Assembly: GCA_947396885.1 (NCBI GenBank)
Contig: OX377206.1
Span: forward strand, 18,223,114-18,287,113
DNA length: 64,000 nucleotides
Source: Heligmosomoides polygyrus polygyrus
Lineage: Eukaryota > Nematoda > Chromadorea > Rhabditida > Heligmosomidae
Direction: 5' to 3'
This document shows, one piece after another, positions 32,777-43,294 of this stretch (its first letter is position 1; every line of letters begins with the position of its first letter). A model generated the notes under the pieces. It saw only the letters and a program-made list of their open reading frames with translations, was not told the DNA's origin and made no database searches. The translations under genes and the position numbers were made by a program.

Positions 32777-34980
32777 GGGAGGGGGACGTTCTGCCTGAAA
32801 GCGGCGCGGGCAAAGACGCGGGACAGTGCCTGCGGAGCCAATTAGCGTCGACTCGCGCGGTGACACCCGCCGCTTGGCGCTCAGCCCAGGCAGCCCACGC
32901 CGCGAAGCGATGCTGACCTGGCCGAACACGAGAGCCCGCAGATCGACCAGATTTTGGATGACTACAGTCGATGGAGTGATAGGAGGCGCAGACGGTTTGC
33001 ATTGGCAGTCCAAAAATTTGGATTCATGTGAACCCTACCATCTCCTATATCAGAATTTCGAGCTCTATTGAATGAGCCAGGAAAGAATCTTGCCTCAATA
33101 AGCCTTATAACGACTTTTTTTCAGGTGCTGCTTAACTTTCGTTAAATATCAGGTTTTTCACATATATCAGGATTAAAAGCGATGCGTGCTTCCTGGATAC
33201 TGATGTGAACTCTACTACCCCCTATATTAGAATATTGACCTCTTTCGAATGAGCCAGAAATTCTGCACAGATAACCCTCAAGGCTACCTTTTAGGCGTTG
33301 TTTAATTTCCTTAAATATCCGTTTTTATTTACATCAGAATTAATTGCGAGGCATGCTTCCAGGCTGAAATTGTGCGAGGAATCTAATTAGGTAGGCGAGA
33401 AGCTTTCTAAGAGAACCTGAAGTGCTCAACATTTTGAAAACAACATTATGATCCCTCAGTGCGCAGATCACGTTTCCAGCTTAAAATTTCATGGTGTTCG
33501 ATTTGATAGTCGGTAGACCTCCTAGGAACAGTTAAGTATTCTAGTTTTCTCAAAGAATTTCATGAGTGTTTCCTAAGTCGTTAATTGGTGGAGGTGACCT
33601 TGGTCATGCAAGCACATTGCCTGCGTGACCCGAGGTCAAAATACCGCTAGAAGCCACAAGCGAACATTTCTGGGAGGAGCAAGAAATGAGTTATAAAAGG
33701 GATGTGATACGTGGCATTTATTCTAACCTTACTGATCTTGTGTAACGTACACATTCAACAACGATTATGCCAACAGTTCCCTTGAGAGCTACTATGCTAT
33801 CGGATCTCATCACTCGCAACTGAATATCCAAGGTAACATTATATAATAATTTAATAATAATGCTATTCATGATATATGTATTAGATTTTTGATGACGTTG
33901 ATTTAGGGTCTTCTAGCCAACCCGATAGCCCTCAGCTATTCTCCTTCAGTCAAGGGCTTCCGTTGTGTCCTGCACTGGCAACATCCTGCTCTGGCCACAT
34001 TGATAAAGCTTCTCCACGACATAAACTTGGAAGCGAAATGTTTACTTAACATGAAAATAATGGTACTAGTTCGTAGGATTTCATAATATCTCGTGGTAGA
34101 TGTAACTCTATCGGATTGCTTTCAGCTACCTGATGAAATGAAGCGTCTTAGAAGGCGCGATGCTGAACGAAGAAATAATGTATACAGAGAGATGTCGAGG
34201 TATTATAGCTCTGGTAAAATGTATAGTAATTAAGGTCAACTATCTTCTATAGGTTTGACGGGCGGTACCATTCAAGAGCAATTAGTCCCAGAGAAATAAG
34301 AAAATCTTGCAGCAAGATGTCAAGGCATGTCACTGGACGAGCAATTTGAAATATTTTGTGATGAATTTTATTCTCGGTGAACATTAGATTTGATGAACCA
34401 CCCATCCAGTCTTAGTCTCGAAATATATGATGTGTGCACTATAAAGTTCTATAGAAAAATCAGTTACGAAATGCTGAGGAGATGTCATGTTGAAACTAAT
34501 GCTTTAAGCTTATGTTAAGAGATCTCTCGTCTATCTAATTAGAATCCTCGTGTAGTTTTAGCCTGGAAGCATGTATCGCATTTAATCCTGATATATGTGA
34601 GTAAAACCTGATATTTAACGAAAGTTAAGCAGACCTGAAGAACGTCGTTATAAGGCTTATTGAGGCAAGATTCTTTCCTGGCTCATTCAATAGAGCTCGA
34701 AAGTCTGATATAGGAGATGGTAGGGTTCACATGAATCCAAATTTCTGGACTGCCAATGCAAGCCGTCTGAGCCTCCTATCCCTCTATCGACCGTAATCAC
34801 ACCAAATCTGGTCGATCTGCGTGCTCCCGTGGTCAGCCAGGTCAGCATCGCTCCGCGGCGAGGGCCGTCTGGGCTCAGCGCCAAGCGGCGGGTGTCACCG
34901 CGCGAGTCGACGCTAATTGGCCCCGCAGGCACTGTCCCGCACCTTTGCCCGCGCCGCTTTCAGGCAGAACGTCCCTCACC
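32777..34980. mobile_element. MULE-like foldback element 2
   Basis: A 2204-bp insertion in copy C has inverted arms of about 400 bp, termini GGGAGGGGGACG / GGTGAGGGACG, and flanking ten-base repeats CAATTTTTGC / CAATTTCTGC (one mismatch). Copy B has the uninterrupted site at about 16450. The arms share 'ccaattagcgtcgactcgc' and 'gcagatcgacc' with foldback element 1, so the two belong to one family. Confidence 0.8.
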
Positions 34981-35046
34981 CAATTTCTGCCGATGTCTAA
35001 GAGACCAGTATGCTGTTTCATAGGTACTAGAGCAAGCAGCAAAATT

Positions 35047-35150
35047 GCTTCTCTGAGCTCTTACGCCATGAGAAACCCCGTGAGAAAATGACTCCAATGC
35101 AAGGCACAAATACCAGGAAGGTATCGAATCCGAGCACATGTCCTAATCCG
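35047..35150 (-). pseudogene. Family copy C, exon X, broken
   Basis: Aligns with copy B exon X (TTCCTGGTATTTGTG, GGAGTCATTTTCTC), but the acceptor region reads 'gcggattag', which is one stop in the expected frame. There are also internal deletions, and the donor is GC rather than GT ('catggcgtaag'). The membrane segment is therefore unlikely to be produced. Confidence 0.5.
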
Positions 35151-35190
35151 CAAGGGAAATCGGTAACCTACTTCTAACAAATAGGCCTAC

Positions 35191-35263
35191 CTTTACAAAA
35201 TTCCAGACCTCCTTGTAACAACGTCTGCAAGCACCCTTGCCAGATCGGCGGCGGATCTCGCCG
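35191..35263 (-). CDS. Family copy C, exon Y
   Basis: A 73-nt exon with acceptor 'tatgttttacag' and donor 'gtaggcc', encoding GEIRRRSGKGACRRCYKEV followed by WNFVK. Two of the five cysteines of copy B are replaced (by I and S) while ACRRCY is kept. Confidence 0.55.
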
Positions 35264-35774
35264 CTGTAAAACATAATGTATGAAAAAATATAGCTAAACG
35301 ATATGGAGAAGTAAGGCAGAAAATGCCATGTTAGCAAGGTATATACAAGTAGAGCATAAAATATGAACTGCGACGTACCACACATCACATTCATCACGCT
35401 CCTCATCCATTTCAGTGGCTTATAAGGGACTCTAAAATAGGTGGTATCTAGCTAAAATAGGATGACTCCCATTATACAGTAAGCGGTTGTTCATGGCTAA
35501 AATCCCAGAAATATCTTGACACAGGTTATGTCCTACCCCGGCCAGAAGTCGGGAAGGGGTGGTGGAACATAGAAGAGGGAACGAATTACTTCAATAAGGA
35601 TTGGTCCCCTCTTGCGCCTTCTCGGGTATTGTGGTGGGCATTACCGCCAGTTAATCGCCTAGCATCAAGTCGTCCTACTAATTTTCCCCATCAGCCTAAG
35701 GAAGACTATTACCACATGGTCGAACTCTGCCACCGGCAGACGCCGACGAGTGTGGTAATTCGGTAGCCGTGATC

Positions 35775-35908
35775 GCTGGTTGGAAGTCGTGACAGCAGTT
35801 TGCTACAGTGTTGTCAATATGGCTGCAAGGATTCCATAATTCAAGTGAATCTTCTCTTAGCAACGATTTTTTTCCACACGAGATCTACAACCACGCCGGA
35901 CAGCTTTG
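35775..35908 (-). pseudogene. Family copy C, exon Q, frameshifted
   Basis: The start (after 'gggacag') and the HIDNTVANCC part are recognisable, but small indels near 35850-35880 shift the frame and the final stop of copies A and B is replaced. Confidence 0.45.
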
Positions 35909-36057
35909 CTGTCCCCCAGTGCATGCACAGATGTTGCTCAAAATTGTGGGAAATTTTGCATTTCAGCATCACACCAAAACTGAGACGCTAGACATGGACA
36001 CCTGGAAGTTATACAGAGAAACCATTCTGTTTTAAACAACTTTCAGAGTAAAGGTTA

Positions 36058-36205
36058 GGCCTATGTTATACTTAGGTATATGTCAGACTTCGGCGACAGC
36101 GTCGGCGATCCAGGCGGCAACAGTGTTGCGCGAGCTACTACGCACCTGTGGGCGGCTGCTACGCACTGCGTAGCATCCTCCGAGCCCTGTCCCCGAAGTA
36201 TAACA
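36058..36205. mobile_element. GC-rich MITE in copy C
   Basis: Bounded by 'ggcctatgttatacttaggtatatg' and 'gaagtataacatatacc', with a GC-rich core. Copy B lacks it at the matching position (about 17515). Confidence 0.6.
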
Positions 36206-36247
36206 TATACCATAAGGACGGGGAGGAGGTCAACCTCCTTCTCCTAC

Positions 36248-36365
36248 CTCGTGGCGGGAGACTTTTTCAAAGCTTTTGACAAGGAAACCGTAGAAGGGGA
36301 ACATGGAAATCATCACAGTACGAGTGTCACCGCTAGGAAAGCGACCACATGTAAGGTGGTTGTAA
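36248..36365 (-). CDS. Family copy C, exon V
   Basis: Open from about 36365 to the donor GAG|gtaggag, encoding CYNHLTCGRFPSGDTRTVMI, then SMFPFYGFLVKSFEKVSRHE. The left boundary is not certain because no strong acceptor is visible. Copy B has the same block with a stop before the donor. Confidence 0.4.
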
Positions 36366-36894
36366 CATGAAATTTTGCAGAATTTTGCGTTGTCGAAATT
36401 GCAACCACAAAACTAAGCGTGGAGGAAACCCCGATGTGTGGCTCACCTAATTAAGATATGTCATGAGTCATCTCGGATACTGATACAACCCTCAGTATCG
36501 AAAATCGCTGCTGTTTCGAAAAAAAAAAAAAAAACCGAGGGACAAGGTCTAGGCGCAGATAGGCTCGGGGATGGGAAAGGTTATCATGTAGCTCTATCCT
36601 ACGCGTTTTGTGTGCTAGGAGATTAAAAGCTTTACACAGCACCGTTGTGTGTTCCATCCCTATTATGAACTGAGCTAGGCCACTTCTGATGAACTGATGA
36701 ATTGAACATAGAGAGCCTTCCTACCAAGACCAATATCCACTGAGAACAAGATGACCCCCTCCCTAAGCCTATTTGCGGCCTAATGTTAACTCCGGTTCGT
36801 ACTATTTCTCTTAGCGTACTAACTGCAGTCGTTTTAAGATGCCCTATCGTCTGCATTTGTATATGACAAAAAGTTCTAAAAAGCCGAGGGTGGA

Positions 36895-36945
36895 AATCTG
36901 GAAGGGATGGCCCACAATGATTTTCATTCACAAACTCCAAGGGAT
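36895..36945 (-). pseudogene. Family copy C, exon U
   Basis: Encodes FVNENHCGPSLPDFHPRL, clearly homologous to the U part of the fusion exon in copy B (FVDENHCGPSFLDFRPRF). The acceptor reads 'ccttggag' in place of the better 'attcctag' of copy B. Confidence 0.45.
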
Positions 36946-38176
36946 TTGTCCAAAAACTAGTGAAATAAAAGCCGTAAGCTTAGCTAAACGCACAGTACAA
37001 CTTTAGTACGTAATCTAAGCCTGCATTTTATGGTTGGAAGATGCCAGGAATGGAGGAATTACAGGTGGACCAAAATTGGTAAGCATTTCTAGTAAACGAG
37101 GCTCCCTAATGCAAGCAGAACTGACAAGGGAAGGATATTAGGTGACCAGGGAACTTTGAGATGAAAAGCGTATCACTGGATGCGGCTTCGAACGCTGATT
37201 CCAAATATATGTTCCGTTTCTGCTGTGCGCATCTGTGAACGGTATTATGGGCCATTTTTGTAGCAGGCTCCTTTGCCCACTAGGTCTACGCAGAGCGGGA
37301 CAGTCACAAGAGAGCGAGCTCAAGTAGGGTTGGAACTGCCGCTGCCATCCGAGCAGTGGTGGCACAGTGGGTAGAGGGGCGGCGTGTTGAGAAGAGGTGG
37401 TTCGTGGTTCGCGCCCCCCGTGGTGCAGGATTTTTGCACTTCCTAAAAAAGATCTGGCACGATTTATTTATTTATTTATTGGCGTAGAACAAAGTCTAGC
37501 ATCAATGATGTTAAAAAGGAAACGAATAAAAACATTTCTGGCACAAAACATAACAATCAACAACCACTGTTAAACGATGCATGAGTAGTAGCATTTCTTC
37601 GAGTACTTCACAGAGTTCAACATGTAGTAGACCTTCTACACACGTGGACAGACATTCTCGCCAAATCGTCGTACTTGCCAAGCAGCAAGTTGAATTCTTT
37701 GAGAACCCTGTAGGTTAGAAAATCTGACCTAATCCGTGACTTAGCAATAAAAAACCTACGATCAACCAAAACTCTTTATGTCAAATGGCGACTTTTGTCG
37801 AAATCGATTACCATGATCCCACCACCTATACTTACAAGTGGGTGATCAGTGCCTTAAATAACCCCCACCCCCCTTGGGCGAATCCTTTCTCGACACACGG
37901 GGTCGGTTAGGACAATACTGCTGACTTGTTTTCCAAACTATGTTCTACCAGCTGTTGTGTTGGCGTGCTTTTGAAAGGGTTCGGCCCTTCCGATACTTCA
38001 CGCGTTCCTAAAAGGCAAGAGAAGGAAGTGGCCAGCAGTTTCGCATCCATCTTGCGAGATGCGCAATGGGGAGCATCGCGGTAGAGCATGAAGAAGGTAT
38101 CAGTGCGGAATCAGAAGAGGATCAGAAGAGAAGAAGGGGTACATGACGCGAAGAAGAGCAGCATGGGAAGTCAGGA

Positions 38177-38301
38177 ACGCGCCAGCCAATCAGATCAGAT
38201 CATAAATTGGTGTGCCATTCAGACGGCTTGCACGGTCAACACCTTGAATGGCTGGAGTGTATACACTCGGTACTCTGCTTGCTTCTGATTGGCTGGCGCG
38301 C
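38177..38301. repeat. Internal hairpin in the DDE transposon
   Basis: Imperfect palindrome with arms 'aacgcgccagccaatcaga' and 'tctgattggctggcgcgc'. It lies directly upstream of the transposase remnant and may be a nested MITE. Confidence 0.6.
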
Positions 38302-38329
38302 TCCCACCTCCCACCCGCTGCCCATCTTC

Positions 38330-38850
38330 GCGACATGTACCGAAGAAGGTATCAGCGGCACCCAAACGTTGCTCTTGGTCTACAGCTGGAAGCCATTCAA
38401 GGATCACGAAACCAAATCATCAGTTTTTGTAGATCCTACTAGAGTGAAGGTGATGAACATTTCGGTAGGAACAACATCACAAATGCAGCCATTAGACGTA
38501 CATTTCTTCTTGCCATTCGAAAGCATGTACAAACGTTTCACCTCTCATGCATTGACACACGGTATGAAGTTCTCACTTCACTCCCGCGACTCAATTCTTC
38601 GAATTGTACGCTGATTTACACTCAATTTTCTTCCCCAAGATTCAGAACTTCTATCACGTATTCATGGTACGCTGCAGGATACCCGCACAGTCACCCCGGG
38701 ACGTTTGATACACCAATTCAATACTGTTTCCTACTGACATAGTAGAGCACTGCTCTTACAGCGGCTGCACTGATGTATTTTTTATCCGCTGCGGTCATTG
38801 CTAACAGCTGTTATGTTCTGAACATTTCGTAGTGTTGTTTCACAGTTGCT
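38330..38850 (+). pseudogene. DDE-superfamily transposase remnant
   Basis: The frame reads ISVGTTSQMQPLDVHFFLPF, then, after a frameshift, QFSSPRFRTSITYSWYAAGY, and after another, a Cys-rich tail (EHCSYSGCTDVFFIRCGHC). GTT..(M/I)QPLDV, the F..AW-like helix and the C-terminal zinc-finger-like tail are the order seen in pogo/Tigger-like nematode transposases. At least two frameshifts and a missing N-terminal half make it inactive. Confidence 0.6.
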
Positions 38851-39432
38851 AGTGTAACGCATTGTTTGTCTTGTCACCATGTTTTTAGCAACTATTCATA
38901 ATAAGGCGTATCTTCGTGCCATTATGAAGTTGTCAGTGGGAAGACAAGTCCTTTCTGGTGACCTTTTCCGTTGCAATTTGACATAGCGAGCTTTGGTTGA
39001 TCGTGGCAGATCTTTTTTAGGAAGTGCAAAAATCCTGCAGCACAGGGAACTCGAACCACAAACCGCCCCGTCTCACCACGCCGCCCCTCTACCCCCTGCG
39101 CCACCACTGATCGGGCGGCAGCGCAGTTTCAACCCTACTTGAGCTTACTCTCTTGTGACTGGCCCGCTCCTAGAGGGTAAAGGAGCTTGCTACGAAAATG
39201 GCCCATAACTCCGTTCACAGATGAGCACAGCAGCAACGGAACATACAATTGGAATCAGCGTTCGAAGCCGCATCCAGCGATCAACGTTTCATCTCAAAGT
39301 CCCGTGGTCACCTAGTATCCTTCAGTTGCGAGCTTCTGGCAAGGGGTACGAAAAACAGGGCTAGCAGGGTAATACAATATTTTACACTAGTGAACAAGAG
39401 CGAACAAGAAAACTAAATGAAAAGGAACTTAC

Positions 39433-39490
39433 CTTGAGTCAGTAACAAAGAATTTCTATCCAGGACAGTTTGAGGGAGATCCCGAGATCC
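39433..39490 (-). CDS. Family copy C, exon G
   Basis: A 58-nt exon has acceptor 'cactctttccag' and donor 'gtaagttcc', both near consensus, encoding GSRDLPQTVLDRNSLLLTQ plus one base. It is four codons longer than copy A exon G, in the same phase. Confidence 0.6.
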
Positions 39491-39624
39491 CTGGAAAGAG
39501 TGACGTTAGTTCACCAGCAATCGAAGATACGCGACGTCCTCAACCCGTCTCTAGCAAACACTGCCTTGCAACATGAAATCTTTAAGAAAACATGCCGATA
39601 CACCTACAACTGGAAAAAATCGTA

Positions 39625-39834
39625 TTAGTTGTGAACCGGCATTTCGGAGCCAACTTCAGGGAAATCGTTGCGGGACCACACACTTCCTTCCTCTCCTAAC
39701 CGATCGCCGCGGCCCACGATATTATTGCGCTTGCATGGGTGGGAATAGGTGAATGCGTTACGACATCTGCATTTACAACCGGCAAAAATGGAACCAAGGA
39801 AGACCAGACTATAGAGCAAACAACCATTCAACAA
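39625..39834 (-). CDS. Candidate signal-peptide exon upstream of copy C (weak)
   Basis: Two frames are open. One starts at an ATG (about 39822) and looks like a secretion signal (MVVCSIVWSSLVPFLPVVNA). The other lacks an ATG but is Cys-rich (IFAGCKCRCRNAF). I cannot choose between them; the position matches the candidate in copy A. Confidence 0.25.
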   Translation of the reverse strand: MLNGCLLYSLVFLGSIFAGCKCRCRNAFTYSHPCKRNNIVGRGDRLGEEGSVWSRNDFPEVGSEMPVHN

Positions 39835-40620
39835 CTACATCAACATGTAAACTCATCTTCTCTTGAAAATGTGATTTTTAGGTAAGGTAGCACGCGGTTC
39901 CCCACCTGCATATGTGTTAAGGAACCGAAGATGCTTAGAAATTTTCATGTACAAACTACATTGCTAACTGCAAACAAATCTATACGTGAAATCCGTTGCT
40001 CGCACTCTGGTTGTGGGACGAGGAAGAGATAACGTCTCAGGTTCCCTCGTGTGAGAGATTCCTTCGTTTTAAAGAATTTGCACGGTCCAGAAGCAGAAGT
40101 AAAATGTAGCTGCTTATGTACAAGACATACATCAATCACCACCTCTCAGATAGCCAAGGGAAACTGGAGCATTTAATATAGAACCATTTTGTAAGCGAGA
40201 TCATGTTCCACGAAACTTGCAAGAAAAACCGTTGTAACACTGTTGCTTAGCAAGCGGTAATAGAGATGAAACGAGGATGGTCTACTACAGTTGCACCCCG
40301 AGTACGGACAAGGTCAGCTTTTCTACCTGATGAGGTCTTATGGAATTCAACTTGTTGCTAGCACCAACGGGTGCATTAATCCTATGGGAACTGCCTTCAA
40401 ATCGCCCCTCGAGACACTCCGCTATCTGGTAACATCAAATTGCGTCTGATGGCCGCTCTGATGTGAAACTGAACTGTGAGCCCGGCTTTTGAGGTGCAGC
40501 CATTGTTCCGCGACTTGACTTCGCACCTTTAGGCCTTTGTCTACCATCGCTCACCCCGAGCGACGCCCAATGATATGCACCCATATCGATTCCATCGCGC
40601 CTCCCGATGGTATGACAAAG
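39835..40620. other. No gene seen
   Basis: Mixed sequence between family copy C and a MITE. No convincing splice sites and no repeat partner in this window. Confidence 0.3.
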
Positions 40621-40626
40621 GCTTTA

Positions 40627-40760
40627 GGCCCCGTTTATACTTCGTCGCGGCGCGACGCAACGCCACGTATAATGGCCATATTGATTGTGCGACGCGATCG
40701 ATCAATATGGCCTCATTGCGTGGCCATCGCGTTGCGCCGCGACGAAGTATAAACGGGGCC
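40627..40760. mobile_element. PIF/Harbinger-like MITE, TTA target site
   Basis: 134-bp near-perfect palindrome with ends GGCCCCGTTTATACTTCG. It is flanked by TTA on both sides (40624-40626, 40761-40763). Three-base TTA duplications with GGC/GGG termini are typical of PIF/Harbinger MITEs. Confidence 0.8.
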
Positions 40761-40919
40761 TTACGCACCAGGCTCCGATGGACAATGGCTCCAATGTAAA
40801 TTGTGCACGGTGCCTGCGCAAAGCGCAGAAGGTAGCGGAGAACCAACTCGTAAACCAGTTTTAATCGTTGAAACCTACCGTTCCTGCTCTGTTTTCGGTA
40901 CCATACTGAATTTCAACTG

Positions 40920-41745
40920 CATTGTCAGCATTACCTCTCTCTTTCAACGCATTGCGCTTCTTGTTGCATTCGGGGAAGGTACGGTGTCGCTAGACGCTTG
41001 GCGCAGGATCCGATGAGTATGGCGGGTAAGCGAGAACTCCGACTCCTAGTTCGTTCAGTTCTCGCATGGTGATTTGCGGAAAGTGTGGGCGGGCATTATC
41101 GTGCTGAAGAATTGAAGCTCTTCCGCTGATTAGTGCCGGCTGCAGCTCACGCAATTTTCGACACATCTCGTCGATTTCGTTACAGTAGGACTCTTCTGTG
41201 ATGGTTTGACCCGGTGCCAGAAAGTTGTAGTGAATCACGCCAGCCGCCGACCACCGCACTGTTACCATCGTCTTTTTCTGGTGAGATTTCGGTTTCGGTA
41301 TGTGCCTGGGGATTCTCCACATCAATTCCTGATCGTCTTCGGTCATCGTGCAGAACCCACATTTCATCACATGAAACGACTCGATCTAGGTACGGGAAGT
41401 TTTGATTTATGAGAAGAAAAGAAGAACAGATTTCGAAGCGCGACGATCGCTCAAATCGTGGGGAACCCACTTTTCGTGGTTTTTCACCTTTCCGAGGCGT
41501 TTCAAACTATATGTGTGTAACTGCAGTTTTAATGACTCCTAGACCTTTTGCTATTTCACAGTCTGGATTCATCAGCTTCCACGAAGGCCTTCAAATCGTG
41601 GTCCTGGTTTGCTGTAGGTCTGCCTCTTAAAGGTTTAAATCTCTAGAACGAAATTTCACCAACCACCATTGCATGGTCCCTTCTCCAACACTATTCGGAC
41701 CTCACACATGGATGACCTGCCGGGCTGTTTCATGGTCCAGTTTGG
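40920..41745 (-). pseudogene. Mariner transposase (second lineage), degraded
   Basis: The minus strand reads QWWLVKFRSRDLNL (N-terminal helix-turn-helix side, about 41680), then VVSCDEMWVLHDDRR (first catalytic Asp), HDNARPHFPQITM (second Asp) and LAYPPYSSDPAPS (third position). Frame changes separate the parts. A plus-strand piece AFGEGTVSLDAWRRI abuts it at 40970, an opposite-strand fragment of another mariner. Confidence 0.75.
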
Positions 41746-41984
41746 AAGTGAAATAAAATATCGTTTGAAATTGCTTTTTCGACACACATCAATAAATCTT
41801 CAAAGAAACACAGTTTCTAACTATAGATGAGACATTGATTATTCCGTCAGGTTGAGCGAAGAATTCCGTATCAGGCGTTATATAAAACTGCGGAGTAGGT
41901 TGAGTATTGACTCAGAAATATACTAACGAAAAACGGCTGAATTTTGAAGGAGTACATTCATTCAAAAAAAAAAACCTTTAAATC

Positions 41985-42210
41985 TGGCGAATCAACAGCC
42001 GCATCTAATCGTCGTATCAAAGCTGCATTCCGAGAAGGTACGGTGTCCGAACGCACTGTACGAGATTGGTCATAAGCATGGCCTCGTCATCAAAGGCTCC
42101 GCTCGGTTGGGACGTCCACCCGACGTCAAACCCACGGCAAACCACACTTGAACTGGCACAATGCTTAGGAGTGCACTTCGCCACCATCGCTGGTCAACTG
42201 GGTTAGTTTT
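41985..42210 (+). pseudogene. Mariner N-terminal fragment
   Basis: Reads RIKAAFREGTVSERTVRDW then, in another frame, LGRPPDVKPTANH and a TSPPSLVN block. This is the order of the mariner paired-type DNA-binding region (EGTVSERT..W, RSGRP). Broken by frameshifts and with no catalytic part following. Confidence 0.6.
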
Positions 42211-42444
42211 CTGTTACTGTTTCAGGATTTTTTCACAAGATTGTATGTTCTGGAATCTCGACCTTCGTATACTGATGCCGGTCGCAGTTGCATGTACATT
42301 GTATCACATGTCCAATGTGTATCATTTAAAAAACGAGCGGTGGACATGGGTTGGTAGGGGTGAGCAGGCTGAGCCGCAATCAAAGGCAGGCCTTGTGGAG
42401 AAAGTGTGGAGTGTGGACTAAAGCTCAGATTGTCCTAAACAATA

Positions 42445-42780
42445 TCCTACACATTCGTTCTAAGCCTGGAGCAGCTGGTATAGACGCTATATGCTGTCAC
42501 GTGATGTTGTATTGCGACCAGAACTCTCGGCCCTTGCAGGACTTGAACCTGCACCCCCTGCTCTCCGGACAGGATTATAGCAAGAGCGCTGTTTGATCAC
42601 AAGCAACATCCCGATATCGTAGAGTAGTGCTAAGAGGTCGCTGCAACGAGGATTCGGCGGATGCGACGCGCGATTTAACAGCACTGATAGCGTAATGGGC
42701 GAACATCCTGCCTGTAAGGTAAAGAGTGCGGGTCCATATCCTGCCGGGCGCGAGTTTTGATTTCGGCAAAAGAATTGTAA
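42445..42780. repeat. Inverted pair of tRNA-derived short repeats, degenerate
   Basis: The left half on the minus strand and the right half on the plus strand both carry a box close to GGTTCAAGTCCTGC or its degenerate form, within the same repeat as at 62068-62632 ('taagcctggagc', 'cgagttttgat'). An older, more diverged snapback. Confidence 0.5.
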
Positions 42781-43290
42781 CATCGGGTTACACAGCCCTA
42801 TATAGTTGAAGAGCGCGTTCGGTTAGAAATCTCATGAGAATTCGACTCGGTTCAAACACTAATCACTTTCAAAACCATTGCGTCATATTCAGCTCTCCTG
42901 CTTGCAGACCCGGCAGTGCAAGTTGTTATCTTCGCTACTCTCAATTGAAAAAGAGCTGATGGCCCGATCCTATGCATCGCATAGAACCTTACGAGTGAAA
43001 CTGTTCAGAACACACGGAAAGAACGCTAAGGTCAACAAAGTCTTTTTATAGGGCGAGGGAACTACATAGACACAAAATCTCTTTCTAGATCTGGAACTTC
43101 ATATATTGTGCGAGCTTTGATTACAGTGCGAGGATGTTCGTTCGGAAAGCGTTGAATAAGCTGTATCCCTTCGAAACCAGAGAATCGCATTCTTTGTCTG
43201 GTAGGTTCTCTTTGATACGAATGGCAATGTGTTTACTGCAGGAATAACACAATTGAGATAAACCAGATGAAGATCGTGTACTGTGGCTGA
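42781..43290. other. No gene seen; downstream of Dpy-30-like gene
   Basis: Sequence 3' of the minus-strand gene at 43295. I see no clear AATAAA on the minus strand within 60 nt of the stop, and no repeats. Confidence 0.3.
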
Positions 43291-43294
43291 TTGT

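Larger units (their letters stand above)
37141..39312 (+). mobile_element. DDE transposon with about 310-bp TIRs, TA target site
   Basis: Termini GGTGACC...GGTCACC are flanked by TA on both sides. The arms 37141-37460 and about 38990-39312 are inverted copies of each other. Each arm includes a tRNA-like piece with 'gtggtggc(a/g)cag(t/g)gggtagagg' and a 'tggttcg' box, resembling pol III A and B boxes. The centre encodes a broken transposase. The element sits between family exons G and U of copy C. Confidence 0.75.
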
